A stretch of DNA of 64,000 nt from Halanaerobium hydrogeniformans (GCF_000166415.1 NC_014654.1:930001-994000); one strand, 5' to 3'. Positions 1 to 9,054 are shown, counted from the stretch's first letter. A program made the numbers and translations. Notes: a model not told the origin generated them from the letters alone.

Positions 1-32
1 TTTTTACAGAAAAAAATAAATTTAAATAATAA

Positions 33-85
33 TAACTCAAACTTCGCACTTATAAAAGAGTTAAATATCTGCGAAGTTTGAGTTA
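33..85 (-). terminator. Long inverted repeat, possible terminator of the rnfD-like operon
   Basis: Perfect 15-bp arms (33-47 and 71-85) are separated by a 23-nt loop. Read leftward, they are followed by an A/T-rich tract with several T runs. The position just after the stop of the 69-residue ORF fits a terminator. The loop is unusually long for an intrinsic terminator, so a protein-binding palindrome remains possible. Confidence 0.45.
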
Positions 86-100
86 ATTATTTTCAAAGGA

Positions 101-310
101 TTATCCTGAAATCCCCAGTATTACAACCATATATATTACACCTAAAACTACTGAAAACTTAATCCCTTCATTTTTTGCCTCTTCTTTTATTTTTTTGTGA
201 TCTTCTTTCTCATTCTTTAATTTCTCCAGCTTTATTTTATACCAGCCTATACCTGTCACAATCATTAATATGGCAAGCGAAATAATTCTAAATAAAGAGT
301 CTTCTATCAT
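101..310 (-). CDS. Small two-helix membrane protein of unknown function
   Basis: This 69-residue protein has a hydrophobic helix at about residues 8-24, a strongly charged Lys/Glu linker at about 26-50, and a second helix at about 52-67. It would sit as a hairpin in the inner membrane. I do not recognise its family. It lies 24 bases after the stop of the RnfD-like gene, on the same strand and with a good ribosome site (GGAGGTGG), so the two are probably co-transcribed. An accessory role to that membrane flavoprotein is only inferred from position. Confidence 0.6.
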   Translation of the reverse strand: MIEDSLFRIISLAILMIVTGIGWYKIKLEKLKNEKEDHKKIKEEAKNEGIKFSVVLGVIYMVVILGISG

Positions 311-334
311 CAGTAATCCACCTCCTGAAGTATG

Positions 335-1171
335 TTAAGCTTTGAATTTTTTATCGAGTAAAGGTACAAAGATATTCATTATCAAGACACCAAAAGCCAT
401 ACCTGCTGGCAGCCAACCCCAGAACCTCATGGCCATTAGAATCAAAGCAATTCCTATCCCGAAAACTATCTGAGCTTTCGGAAAACGGGGAGAAGTCATC
501 GGATCAACTGCATAAAAGAAAGAACCAAGCATTACACTACCTGTGAATATATGAAAAAGAGGATTATGTCCCATTAGCAGGGCGAAAATACCTACGGTAG
601 TAATAAGGCTGACCGGAATTCTCCAGCGGGCATATTTTTTATAAATTATATATATCCCACCAATTAATATTAAAAGAGCAGACATTTCCCCCAGACTTCC
701 AGGAACTAGCCCTAAAAAGGCTTCACCTGTTGAAACCATTTCCCCGCTATCCCAGAAAATACCAAGAGGAGTAGCTGTACTTACCATATCTATCCTCGTC
801 TGCCAGGGAGATAGAGCCGCAGGAAAAGCAAAAATCAAAAATAATCTACCAAGTAAAGCGGGATTAAATAGATTTTTTCCTACTCCACCAAAAAGTTCTT
901 TTCCTACTATTATACCAAAAGCAACTGAAATTGCAGCTGCATAAATTGGAGTACTTGGAGAAAGTGTAAAAGAAAATAATAAGCCTGTAACTACTGCACT
1001 TAAATTTTTGATCTTCAGAGGCTGATTGCTTAATTTCTGATAAGCTGCCTCAGCAGTTACAGCACCTAAAATTGAAACCGATATTAATATAAAAGCTGAT
1101 AAACGATAACTATATAAAGCATATAAAGTTACCGGTATTAAAGCCAATAACATGCCCTTCATCATCTTCAT
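335..1171 (-). CDS. NQR2/RnfD/RnfE-family membrane subunit, stand-alone
   Basis: This 278-residue multi-helix protein matches the RnfD/NqrB family. That family holds covalently bound FMN in ion-translocating ferredoxin:NAD oxidoreductases. The likely flavin-attachment motif is D128-x-x-S131-T132-A133-T134 followed by PLG, matching the ApbE flavinylation pattern with Thr134 as acceptor. Other family blocks visible are the GKNLFNPA segment near residue 100 and the WRIPVS segment. It is shorter than usual RnfD (about 310-350), and no other rnf gene is adjacent. ATG with GGAGG ten bases upstream fixes the start. The Crp/Fnr gene lies upstream on the same strand, separated by 34 bases. Confidence 0.85.
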   Translation of the reverse strand: MKMMKGMLLALIPVTLYALYSYRLSAFILISVSILGAVTAEAAYQKLSNQPLKIKNLSAVVTGLLFSFTLSPSTPIYAAAISVAFGIIVGKELFGGVGKNLFNPALLGRLFLIFAFPAALSPWQTRIDMVSTATPLGIFWDSGEMVSTGEAFLGLVPGSLGEMSALLILIGGIYIIYKKYARWRIPVSLITTVGIFALLMGHNPLFHIFTGSVMLGSFFYAVDPMTSPRFPKAQIVFGIGIALILMAMRFWGWLPAGMAFGVLIMNIFVPLLDKKFKA

Positions 1172-1205
1172 AATTAAATTCCTCCCTTATTTTCATTAAA
1201 AGTAA

Positions 1206-1874
1206 TCAATCGATATCTTTTAATTTGTCAAGTTCAAAAATGTATATTTTTTTGCGAGAAGTTTTGATGATTTCTTGAGCTTCAAATTTACCGAGCACTC
1301 TAGAGACCGTCTCTCTGCTGCTGCCTATCATATTAGCCAGTTCTTTTTGGGTTAGTGAGAGATCAAGTACAATTTTATCTTTTTTCTTGACTCCATATTT
1401 TTTTGCCAAAAAGACCAGCAGTCCTGCCACCCTGGCCGAGCTGTCTTTTAAGGCTAAGTCTCTAACATTTTCCTGAGCTCTTCTAAGGCGGTGACTCATC
1501 TCTCTTAAAAGCTTAATCGCTATCTGGGGATTGTCTAAAATTAGTTCTTCTAATTTTTCTTGTTCAAAAACTAAAACCCGGGTTTTGGCCATGGTAACAG
1601 CGGAAGCAGGATAATTACCCTTATCAAAAGCCACTATTTCTGCAATTATATCGTTTTTACCAAAAATATTTAAAATTTGTTCATCACCATTTGCTATCAT
1701 TTTGATTAATTTAACCTGACCAGCTTCTATTATATAGAATTTATCTCCTTTTTCTCCTTCAAAAAAGATATACTCCCCTTTTTTAAAAGTCCTTTTAATA
1801 ACTATTTGATCAATTAATTTTATTTCTTCATCTGTGAGTGAACTAAAAAGAGGTATTTCTTTGACAATACTCAT
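1206..1874 (-). CDS. Crp/Fnr-family transcriptional regulator
   Basis: This 222-residue protein has an N-terminal cyclic-nucleotide-binding-like beta-roll (about 8-120), a long dimer helix, and a C-terminal winged helix (about 150-215). The recognition helix carries SSRETVSR. The Arg-Glu pair is the CRP-type reading head that prefers GTGA half-sites. The roll lacks the Glu and Arg/Ser residues that CRP uses for cAMP phosphate, and there is no N-terminal cysteine cluster like that of FNR, so the signal is unknown. A matching GTGA-N6-TCAC box lies in the divergent intergenic region upstream of the 2089 operon. This gene is therefore probably the local activator, and it may also affect the rnfD-like gene downstream of it. 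Confidence 0.9.
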   Translation of the reverse strand: MSIVKEIPLFSSLTDEEIKLIDQIVIKRTFKKGEYIFFEGEKGDKFYIIEAGQVKLIKMIANGDEQILNIFGKNDIIAEIVAFDKGNYPASAVTMAKTRVLVFEQEKLEELILDNPQIAIKLLREMSHRLRRAQENVRDLALKDSSARVAGLLVFLAKKYGVKKKDKIVLDLSLTQKELANMIGSSRETVSRVLGKFEAQEIIKTSRKKIYIFELDKLKDID

Positions 1875-2010
1875 TTTTTCACCTCGTTTAAATTATTAAT
1901 TACCTATAGCATAACCATATCTTTGAATTTAATGATATTAAATCAGAACATAAATTGCAAGAAAACTGTTTTTTTGTAGATTTATAATTTTTTTAAAAAA
2001 TTTTAAGCAG

Positions 2011-2053
2011 AGTGAGCTGTATCACAGTGTAAACCTGAGTACAATGCTATACT
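2011..2053 (+). promoter_or_regulatory. CRP-type box and extended -10 promoter
   Basis: The 16-mer AGTGAGCTGTATCACA (2011-2026) is one base from the CRP consensus TGTGA-N6-TCACA. An extended -10, TGC-TATACT, lies at 2045-2053 with no recognisable -35. If transcription starts near 2060, the box is centred at about -41.5, the class II activator position. The arrangement points to activation of the 2089 operon by the divergent Crp/Fnr regulator. Confidence 0.7.
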
Positions 2054-2088
2054 TTAAATAATGAAAATTAAAGGAGTTGTAAAAAATA

Positions 2089-3294
2089 ATGAAAAACTTA
2101 AATATTAATGTAAATGATAATTTGTACCAGATAACAGAAAAGTACCCTGCAGTGATCTCTGTATTAACAAATAAAGGTTTTAACCAGCTTGATGACGAAA
2201 AGAAAAGAAAAGTTTTCGGCTCTAAAATAACTTTAAAACAGGCAGCAGCTTTAAAAAATATTGATTTAGATAAACTTGTAGAACTTATGGAAGAAACAAT
2301 CTTAGAAAACAGCCAAAATAATTCTCAGGCAGAAACGATCAGGGTTGCAGGCTCACTACCATGTCCTGTTAAAAATCCTCTTACTGAGGAATTAGAAAAG
2401 TTGAGAGGAGAGCTGGATTATAATCTGGAATTAGATTTAAAATCTGCCTCCCAGGGTTTAGAATGGTTGAAAAATGGCTTTGAAGATATAGAATCAGAAG
2501 ATGAACTTTTTGATTTATTTATTTCAGCTGGATTCGATCTTTTCTTTGATCGTGATCTAATGGATCGCTTTAGAAGACAGGATGTTTTTAAAGATGCAAG
2601 TGGAATAAATGAGCTAAACAGTGATTTTGAAGATCAGAACATCGATCTACTTGATCCTGAAGGTGATTATTCGGTCTTATCAATTGTACCAGCCGTATTT
2701 TTAGTTAATGAAGAAGAACTAAATGGAAGAGATGTTCCCAGAAGCTGGGAAGAAATTATGAGTGAAGAATTTGCTAATAGTGTTAGCTTACCTGTCAGTG
2801 ATTTTGATCTTTTTAATGCCATCTTATTAAATATCTATAAAAGTTATGGTAGAGAAGGGGTAAAAAATCTAGGGCGCTCAATGCAAAAAGCTCAACACCC
2901 TTCACAGATGATTAAAGAAGGTGGCCGCAAAGCCCAAAACCAGGCAGCAGTAACAATAATGCCATATTTCTTTACCAGAATGGCTAAACGTTTTCCTCAT
3001 ATGCAGTTTATCTGGCCTGAAGATGGTGCAGTGATTTCACCAATCTTTATGTTAAGTAAAAAGAAAAAGAATCAAAAAATGAAAAAATTAATTGATTTAA
3101 TGGCATCAGAAAAAATTGGCCGGATTTTATCTGAACAGGGACTTTTCCCAAGTGTATTAGCAGGAATAGATAATAATTTACCTGAAAACGCTAAATTTAT
3201 GTGGCCTGGCTGGAAATTCTTAAGAGAAGAAAATCCCGGTCAGCTGCTTAAAGAATTAGAATCGGAATTCAATAGTGCAGTGGGAGTGGTATAA
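2089..3294 (+). CDS. Cytoplasmic ABC substrate-binding-protein-like protein with DUF1858-like N-terminus
   Basis: The 401-residue product starts with a DUF1858-like helical domain (about 5-68; pattern ITEKYPAVISVLTNKGF then ITLKQAAALKNIDLDKL). The rest (about 85-395) resembles class II periplasmic solute-binding proteins of the Fe3+ (AfuA/FbpA) type, with a SWEEIM stretch and a C-terminal GRILSEQGLFPS segment. No signal peptide, lipobox or membrane helix is present, so it should be cytoplasmic, which is odd for a binding protein. The next ATG follows the stop codon directly. The likely role is sensing or carrying a metal or anion inside the cell for the next two gene products. That is inference from neighbours. 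Confidence 0.75.
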   Translation: MKNLNINVNDNLYQITEKYPAVISVLTNKGFNQLDDEKKRKVFGSKITLKQAAALKNIDLDKLVELMEETILENSQNNSQAETIRVAGSLPCPVKNPLTEELEKLRGELDYNLELDLKSASQGLEWLKNGFEDIESEDELFDLFISAGFDLFFDRDLMDRFRRQDVFKDASGINELNSDFEDQNIDLLDPEGDYSVLSIVPAVFLVNEEELNGRDVPRSWEEIMSEEFANSVSLPVSDFDLFNAILLNIYKSYGREGVKNLGRSMQKAQHPSQMIKEGGRKAQNQAAVTIMPYFFTRMAKRFPHMQFIWPEDGAVISPIFMLSKKKKNQKMKKLIDLMASEKIGRILSEQGLFPSVLAGIDNNLPENAKFMWPGWKFLREENPGQLLKELESEFNSAVGVV

Positions 3295-3996
3295 ATGAAT
3301 TTAGTAACTTTTTCTGGACCTCCTTCTTCTGGAAAAACTGCAGTAATTTTGAAAACAATAGAAGCAATTCAGGAGCGGGGACTAAAGGTTGGAGTTGTGA
3401 AATTTGACTGTCTCTATACAAATGATGATGAGCTTTATGCAAAAGCAGGAGTACCTGTAAAAAAAGGTCTTTCCGGTTCACTCTGTCCTGACCACTATTT
3501 TGTCAGTAATATTGAAGAAGTGGTTCAGTGGGGTAGAAAAAAAGAGCTGGATCTATTGATCACAGAAAGTGCGGGCTTATGTAATAGATGTTCTCCCTAT
3601 ATTAAAGATATTAAAGCTATTTGTGTAATCGATAATTTAAGTGGAATCAATACTCCGCGTAAGATAGGACCAATGTTAAAAACTGCAGACATAGTTGTTA
3701 TTACAAAAGGCGATATTGTTTCTCAGGCGGAAAGAGAGGTTTTTGCTTCTCGGGTTAGTTCAGTAAACCCTGAAGCCATGGTTATGAATATCAATGGTTT
3801 GACAGGTCAGGGAGCTTATGAATTTTCAACTTTGCTCTATGATCAAAAAGAAGATGTTGAAACTGTTAAAGGTAAAAGATTGAGATTTTCTATGCCTTCA
3901 GCAATGTGTTCTTATTGTTTAGGAGAAACCAGAATTGGTTCAGAACATCAGCTTGGCAATGTCAAAAAAATTGATTTAGGTGATAATAATGCTTAA
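3295..3996 (+). CDS. HypB/UreG-like P-loop GTPase with cysteine motifs
   Basis: The 233-residue protein opens with a Walker A motif GPPSSGKT (residues 8-15). The next block (TNDDELYAKAG...SGSLCPDHYF) parallels the HypB segment with its metal-binding Cys-His pair. ESAGLCNRC stands where HypB has its G3/Cys region, and TKGD replaces the usual NKxD guanine motif. Near the C-terminus an AMCSYCLGE motif gives another CxxC pair. HypB and UreG deliver nickel to hydrogenase and urease, but neither enzyme is encoded here, so the client is unknown. Translation is tightly coupled: it begins at the stop of the preceding gene, and its own stop overlaps the next start. Confidence 0.75.
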   Translation: MNLVTFSGPPSSGKTAVILKTIEAIQERGLKVGVVKFDCLYTNDDELYAKAGVPVKKGLSGSLCPDHYFVSNIEEVVQWGRKKELDLLITESAGLCNRCSPYIKDIKAICVIDNLSGINTPRKIGPMLKTADIVVITKGDIVSQAEREVFASRVSSVNPEAMVMNINGLTGQGAYEFSTLLYDQKEDVETVKGKRLRFSMPSAMCSYCLGETRIGSEHQLGNVKKIDLGDNNA

Positions 3997-5023
3997 AAAA
4001 AATGAATTAAAAAAATTAACTATTAATGAAATTTTTGAAAAATATCCTTATACAGAAAGTTTTTTTGCTGATCAGCAATTTCCCCTTAAAGATAAAGATA
4101 AAAGACTCTCTGAGATTTTCATTTCACTCAGCAGAGAAGAAAGAGAAGACCTGGTCTATGATCTTGATGAACTATTGGCCAGTTTAATTTCTTATATCAA
4201 AAATATGCAGGAATTTTTGGGTGAAAATGATTCAACTGTTGAGGTATTATCAATTCTGGCCGGTCAAAACAAAGCCGGTGAAAAAGAAAATTATCAAAAA
4301 CTTGATATTAAAAGTGGAGAAATTATTTCAATAGTGGGTCCAACCGGTTCTGGTAAGAGCAGGCTTTTGGCTGATATCGAATGGACTGCTAGAGGTGATA
4401 CACCGACTGAAAGACATATTTTAATAAATGATGAGGTGCCTGATAAAAAATGGCGTTTTTCTGGCGGCAAAAAATTAGTTGCCCAGCTTTCACAAAATAT
4501 GAACTTTGTAATGGATCTTTCAGTAATGGAGTTCTTGAACCTACATGCTGAAAGCCGTTTAATAGATAACCAGACAGAGGTCGTAGAAAGAATTTTTAAA
4601 GAGGCAAATCAGCTGGCTGGTGAGCAGTTTGCACGTGATGCCCAGATTACAAGTTTAAGTGGTGGGCAGTCAAGAGCTTTAATGATTGCTGATACAGCAA
4701 TTTTAAGTTCTTCTCCGATTATATTGATAGATGAAATCGAAAATGCTGGGATTAACAGAGAAAAAGCACTTGAGTTACTGGTTGGTGAAGAAAAGATCGT
4801 GCTAATGGCCACCCATGATCCTATTTTAGCCTTAATGGGTGATAAAAGGATTATTATCAATAATGGTGGAATTATTGATATCATAGAAACTTCTGCTGAA
4901 GAAAAAGAACTGATGCAGGAACTTAAAGTACTTGATAAAGTCTTAACAAATCTGCGTGAAGACCTCCGTTATGGAAATAAGCTTAATAGATTGAATTCTA
5001 AGTTGAATGCAGTCAATATCTAA
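3989..5023 (+). CDS. ABC-type ATPase with DUF1858-like N-terminus, no permease partner
   Basis: The 344-residue protein has an N-terminal helical domain (about 1-80; TINEIFEKYPYTESFF) resembling the one in the first gene of the operon. An ABC ATPase follows: Walker A GPTGSGKS, signature LSGGQSRA, Walker B IILIDEIENAG and a switch histidine in MATHDP. The Walker B glutamate is retained, so ATPase activity is likely. No membrane-spanning partner is encoded in the operon, so it may be a soluble ATPase rather than a transporter motor. I chose ATG 3989, with AGGTGA upstream, over the GTG at 3980. The start overlaps the end of the GTPase gene. A strong terminator follows. Confidence 0.8.
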   Translation: MLKKNELKKLTINEIFEKYPYTESFFADQQFPLKDKDKRLSEIFISLSREEREDLVYDLDELLASLISYIKNMQEFLGENDSTVEVLSILAGQNKAGEKENYQKLDIKSGEIISIVGPTGSGKSRLLADIEWTARGDTPTERHILINDEVPDKKWRFSGGKKLVAQLSQNMNFVMDLSVMEFLNLHAESRLIDNQTEVVERIFKEANQLAGEQFARDAQITSLSGGQSRALMIADTAILSSSPIILIDEIENAGINREKALELLVGEEKIVLMATHDPILALMGDKRIIINNGGIIDIIETSAEEKELMQELKVLDKVLTNLREDLRYGNKLNRLNSKLNAVNI

Positions 5024-5050
5024 ACTTTAAAAAAATATTATATTCTCTGA

Positions 5051-5090
5051 ACCTTATTTTCTTAAATTTTTAAGAGAATAAGGTTTTTTT
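5051..5090 (+). terminator. Intrinsic terminator of the PBP-GTPase-ABC operon
   Basis: A 14-bp stem (5051-5064 with 5071-5084, one G-U pair), a 6-nt loop and an eight-base T run end the three-gene operon. This separates it from the FakA-FakB fusion gene downstream. Confidence 0.85.
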
Positions 5091-5232
5091 GTTGAAAAAC
5101 TATTCACATTTAAAGCTCGATAAATAATTTAAAAGAAATTTTTGTAATTGAAGAACTTTTAATTACTATTAAAAAAGGTTATAATAAAACTAAGGTAAAG
5201 AATGTAAAAATTAAAATCAGGAGGGATTAAAA

Positions 5233-7035
5233 TTGCAAATAAACTATCTTGATGGTAAACGTCTCTATTATGCCGTTTTATCAGGCTCTAGAGAGGTAAT
5301 TAAAAATAGAAGAGAATTAAATGAAACCAATGTATTCCCTGTGGCAGATGGTGATACAGGTACCAATCTCAGCCAGACCCTTAATGTTGTAAAAACAGAA
5401 TCAGTTAAAGATGATTCCTTAAATGTTACCTTAAATTCAATGGGAGATGCAGCTTTAAAAGGTGCAATTGGAAATTCAGGCATTATTTTTGCTCAATTTA
5501 TAAATGGACTTAAAAAGAATTTAGCCGATAAAGCCAGTACAGATTTAAACGAATTTGCCGCTGCAGTAGAAAATGCTGTTGAATACACTTATCAGGGGAT
5601 GAGTAACCCTGTTGAAGGTACCATTTTAACTGTTATGAAAGACTGGGCTGGAGCTTTAAAAGAATTTAAATATATAACAGATGATTTTGCAGAAGCAATG
5701 GAAAAATCGCTTGAGACAGCTTTTAAATCACTTCAGCAGACCAAAGAAAAACTGCAGGTATTAAAAGATGCCGATGTGGTTGACTCTGGTGCTCAGGCTT
5801 TTGTTTATTTTTTAGAGGGAATTGTAGATTTCATTAAAAGTGGTAATATAAAAGAAATTAGCAGTTCTCAGATAGAAAATATTGAAAGAATAAGTGAAAA
5901 AGAGCTTAGCCTGGAAGAAGAAATTAATCATCGTTACTGTACTGAAGCCTATCTTGAAAACCTCAGCATCTCTATTGATCAGTTGAGAGAGGAAATTTCA
6001 TATTTAGGAGATTCACTGATTGTTGCTGGAGATAAAGAAAAACTGAGAGTTCATATTCATACAAATAATCCAGAAGAACTATTTGCCGACCTTGATCAAC
6101 TGGCAGATATTATTGATCAAAAAGCAGATGATATGCTGCTTCAATATCAGGTAAAGTATAATAAAAATTCCGAGACTGCAATTTTAACTGACTCTATAGC
6201 AGATTTGCCGCGAGAATTTATCGACAAACATCAGATTCATTTATTACCTTTGAATATTTTAATAGATGGAACAAATTATCTTGATAAACTAACTTTAGAT
6301 AGTGATAAGTTTTTTGAAATGCTTGAAAAAGCAGAAGAATATCCAAGTTCAGCTCAACCAGCTATTAAAACAATAGAAAATAAGCTTGCCTATTTAGCAG
6401 ATCATTATCAGTCTATTATTGTAATTACTGTTTCTCAGAAAATGAGTGGTACCTATGATAATGTTGCAAAAGCAGCTGAAAAGATTAGAACAGAAAATGA
6501 GAATTTAAAAATAGATGTTATCGATTCCAGAAGCAATTCCGGTGCTCAGGGACTATTAGTTATGGAAGCAGCTGAGCAGTTGAGTAGTGGTAAAAGTTAT
6601 CAAGAAACAGTAGCACATTTAGAAAAAATCAGAAAAGATCTATATATATATGTTAGTGTGGATGATTTTAAATATATGGTCAAAGGTGGAAGGGTCAGCC
6701 CACTTAAGGGTAAGATTGCTAATTTCTTAAATTTAAAACCTATTATTTCCATTGATCGAAAAGGTAATGGAATAGCTCTTGCCAAGGCTTTCAGCAAAAA
6801 AGGTAATTTTAAGAAAATAAAAGCTATTTTAAAAGAACATCAAGAAAATAGAGGAATAAAAAGATATGCAATTGTTCACGGTGATGACCGAAAAAGGGCG
6901 GAAATGTTTGCCGAAAGCTTTGAAGAGTTATTGGGCCAGAAAGCAGATTTTGTTGAAAATATTTCTCCGATAGTTGCAATTAATGCGGGAAGGGGTAGTA
7001 CAGCGGTTGCTGTTTTGTTGAGAGAGGAAGGATAA
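5233..7035 (+). CDS. FakA-FakB fusion: DhaL/DAK2 kinase domain fused to DegV fatty-acid-binding domain
   Basis: The 600-residue protein joins two partners of fatty acid kinase. The N-terminal DhaL/FakA domain (about 1-200) has the nucleotide-metal motif ADGDTGTN. A FakA middle domain follows (about 225-305, with RVHIHT). Residues from about 312 form a DegV/FakB fold: TDSIADLP, the acyl-binding SAQPA and SGTYDN motifs, and [19 protein letters not shown]. FakA phosphorylates a fatty acid held by FakB for entry into phospholipid synthesis. Fusion would dedicate one binding protein to the kinase. The start is TTG behind an AGGAGGG site, with a possible -10 (TATAAT) at 5180. The next gene follows after one base. 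Confidence 0.85.
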   Translation: MQINYLDGKRLYYAVLSGSREVIKNRRELNETNVFPVADGDTGTNLSQTLNVVKTESVKDDSLNVTLNSMGDAALKGAIGNSGIIFAQFINGLKKNLADKASTDLNEFAAAVENAVEYTYQGMSNPVEGTILTVMKDWAGALKEFKYITDDFAEAMEKSLETAFKSLQQTKEKLQVLKDADVVDSGAQAFVYFLEGIVDFIKSGNIKEISSSQIENIERISEKELSLEEEINHRYCTEAYLENLSISIDQLREEISYLGDSLIVAGDKEKLRVHIHTNNPEELFADLDQLADIIDQKADDMLLQYQVKYNKNSETAILTDSIADLPREFIDKHQIHLLPLNILIDGTNYLDKLTLDSDKFFEMLEKAEEYPSSAQPAIKTIENKLAYLADHYQSIIVITVSQKMSGTYDNVAKAAEKIRTENENLKIDVIDSRSNSGAQGLLVMEAAEQLSSGKSYQETVAHLEKIRKDLYIYVSVDDFKYMVKGGRVSPLKGKIANFLNLKPIISIDRKGNGIALAKAFSKKGNFKKIKAILKEHQENRGIKRYAIVHGDDRKRAEMFAESFEELLGQKADFVENISPIVAINAGRGSTAVAVLLREEG

Positions 7036-7036
7036 A

Positions 7037-7813
7037 ATGCTAACTTCAATTTATTTACAGGTTTTATTATTTATCTATGTATTTTTTACAGCTTTTTTTC
7101 TTCTAGCAGTTTATAAAGATAACAATTCTATTATCGATATTGCCTGGGGTTTAGGTTATGTACTGGCAGCCAATTTTGCTCTTTATATTACCGATAACTT
7201 TAATCCCAGGACAATACTTATAACCTTAGTTGTGAGCATCTGGGGTTTGAGATTGGCCTATCATATAATGAAGCGAAACTGGGGTAAAGGGGAAGATTAC
7301 CGATATAAAAAATGGCGAGATGACTGGGATAATTTTTATTTGAAATCATATATTCGGATTTTTCTTTTACAGGCAACCCTGCTTTTTATCATAGCCAGTC
7401 CGATTATAAAAGTGATTAATTCCTCCTATCAGAGCTTTAAAATAACAGATTTCATTGGCCTGGCAGTCTGGGGAATAGGATTTTTCTTTGAAGCTACTGC
7501 CGATAAACAGCTGCAGGATTTTAAAAAGAAAACAGCTGCAGAAAAAGATGGCCATGTTATGAAAGAGGGGGTCTGGAAATACAGCAGACATCCTAATTAT
7601 TTTGGTGAGACTTTAATCTGGTGGGGTGTTTATATTATAACCCTTTCGGTTAGTGGAGGCTGGAAATTCATTTACAGTCCAATTTTAATTACTTTACTGT
7701 TGTTATTTGTTTCGGGTGTACCACTTTTAGAAAAAAGATATGCAGATGATGAAGAATATCAAGAATATGCGGAAAAGACCAATAAGTTTTTCCCCTGGTT
7801 TCCAAAAAAATAA
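7037..7813 (+). CDS. DUF1295 / steroid 5-alpha-reductase-like membrane protein
   Basis: This 258-residue protein has about six or seven helices. It carries the DUF1295 hallmarks: [12 protein letters not shown] near residue 35, WGLRLAYH near 75, and the C-terminal block [17 protein letters not shown], as in the steroid-reductase/isoprenylcysteine methyltransferase superfamily. The enzymatic substrate in bacteria is not established. It is translationally coupled to the FakA-FakB fusion, which makes a lipid substrate plausible but unproven. ATG is preceded by GAGAGAGGAAGG. Confidence 0.85.
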   Translation: MLTSIYLQVLLFIYVFFTAFFLLAVYKDNNSIIDIAWGLGYVLAANFALYITDNFNPRTILITLVVSIWGLRLAYHIMKRNWGKGEDYRYKKWRDDWDNFYLKSYIRIFLLQATLLFIIASPIIKVINSSYQSFKITDFIGLAVWGIGFFFEATADKQLQDFKKKTAAEKDGHVMKEGVWKYSRHPNYFGETLIWWGVYIITLSVSGGWKFIYSPILITLLLLFVSGVPLLEKRYADDEEYQEYAEKTNKFFPWFPKK

Positions 7814-7828
7814 GTGATTTAAATTATT

Positions 7829-7860
7829 AAAGAGATGGTGTACACCATCTCTTTTGCTTT
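7829..7860. terminator. Bidirectional terminator between convergent genes
   Basis: A perfect 26-bp palindrome (7829-7854; half AAAGAGATGGTGT) lies between convergent genes. T-rich bases follow on the + strand and A-rich bases lie on the other side, so it can end transcription of the DUF1295 gene and of the leftward glycosyltransferase gene. Confidence 0.8.
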
Positions 7861-7884
7861 GCTGTGAAAATTATTTAAAATTGA

Positions 7885-9054
7885 TCAATTTAAGATTGAA
7901 TTATAAACTTCTAATAATTCGTCAATTACTCTGGCCCAGGAAAAATTATTTAGGGCATAATCTGCTGCATATTCTCCTTTTTCATTTTTATCATCTTCTT
8001 TGATGGCAGTAATGATCTTAGCGGCTAAATCATCAGAATTATCCATCTCAAATAAGCGTCCGACCTTTTGATTTATAAAATCGGGTAGTCCACCAGCCTT
8101 TGAAGCAATGACCGGAGTTCCACAGGCAAGAGCTTCTAATGCAACAAGACCAAAGGGTTCAACTCGAGAAGGAACTATAGATAGGTCTGCACTGCTGTAA
8201 AAAGCAGGTAATTCACTTTGATTTAAATTACCAAGAAAATAAATATTTTCTAAGTTTAATCTTTTTACCTGTTCTTTAAGCTGAGCTGATAATTCTCCAC
8301 TACCGATTATCAAAGTTGTGATACCGGGAAACTCTTTTTCGTATTTTTGAGCTGCTTCAATTAAGAGATCTATCCCTTTAAAATCGGTTAGCTTGCCGAC
8401 AAAATTAATTAAATAAGGAGGATCTTCTTTAATATCTGGCAGATACTTCTGCAGTAATTTAAGCCGATTAAGCTCTAATGGTTTAAATAATTCATCATCA
8501 ACCCCATTTAAAATTTTTCTTAACTTCTTTTTATCTGGAGAATAATATTTTTCCACCTCCTGGTGAACCTGATCAGAGATGGTGATTATTTTTTCAGCAT
8601 TTCTAGCTCCCTCTAAAGCAAATTTTCGATAGCGTTCATCTTTTTTAAAACCTTTAATATCTGTACCATGGGCTGTAATTATATAAGGTAGATTCGTACT
8701 TTGGGCAGCATAGGGAGCAATCCAGAGATGTTGAGCGTGGATTAGATCTGCCTCAAATTCTTCTGCTTCTTTTTTTATTATTTCTTCAAAACTATTCAGA
8801 TAGGAATCTATTTCAGATTTACTTAAATTATAAAATTGATTATTGCTTTTAGGATGGGTAGTAAAACAGGGAAAATCATCGTGAACTAAGGTTTCAACAG
8901 GAAATTGATATTGATTATTTTCAGCTTTTTGATTATCCACTGCAATTACTTTTACTTTATGTCCTTTATCTAAGAGACGCTGGGCTATATTTTTAGTATA
9001 GATTCCACTACCTGATCCCTCAAGTGGAAAATGATTAACCAATAAAATTCTCAT
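7885..9054 (-). CDS. Glycosyltransferase family 4 (GT-B fold)
   Basis: The 389-residue protein has the two Rossmann-like halves of GT4 enzymes. The N-terminal acceptor domain carries GSGSGIYTKN near residue 13. The C-terminal sugar-nucleotide domain has NFVGKLTDFKGIDLLIEA and the catalytic EPFGLVALEALACGTPV box (E-x7-E). There is no signal peptide, so it acts in the cytoplasm or at the inner membrane face. Family members make glycolipids, sucrose-type osmolytes or surface glycans, and the acceptor cannot be read from sequence. It is the last gene of a leftward run after gnd, but a terminator lies between them, so it may have its own promoter. Confidence 0.88.
   Translation of the reverse strand: MRILLVNHFPLEGSGSGIYTKNIAQRLLDKGHKVKVIAVDNQKAENNQYQFPVETLVHDDFPCFTTHPKSNNQFYNLSKSEIDSYLNSFEEIIKKEAEEFEADLIHAQHLWIAPYAAQSTNLPYIITAHGTDIKGFKKDERYRKFALEGARNAEKIITISDQVHQEVEKYYSPDKKKLRKILNGVDDELFKPLELNRLKLLQKYLPDIKEDPPYLINFVGKLTDFKGIDLLIEAAQKYEKEFPGITTLIIGSGELSAQLKEQVKRLNLENIYFLGNLNQSELPAFYSSADLSIVPSRVEPFGLVALEALACGTPVIASKAGGLPDFINQKVGRLFEMDNSDDLAAKIITAIKEDDKNEKGEYAADYALNNFSWARVIDELLEVYNSILN

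Noticed and set aside
3269-3481. Leucine-rich minus-strand frame across the binding-protein/GTPase junction
   Set aside because: It lies wholly over two well-supported + strand genes and has low-complexity composition.
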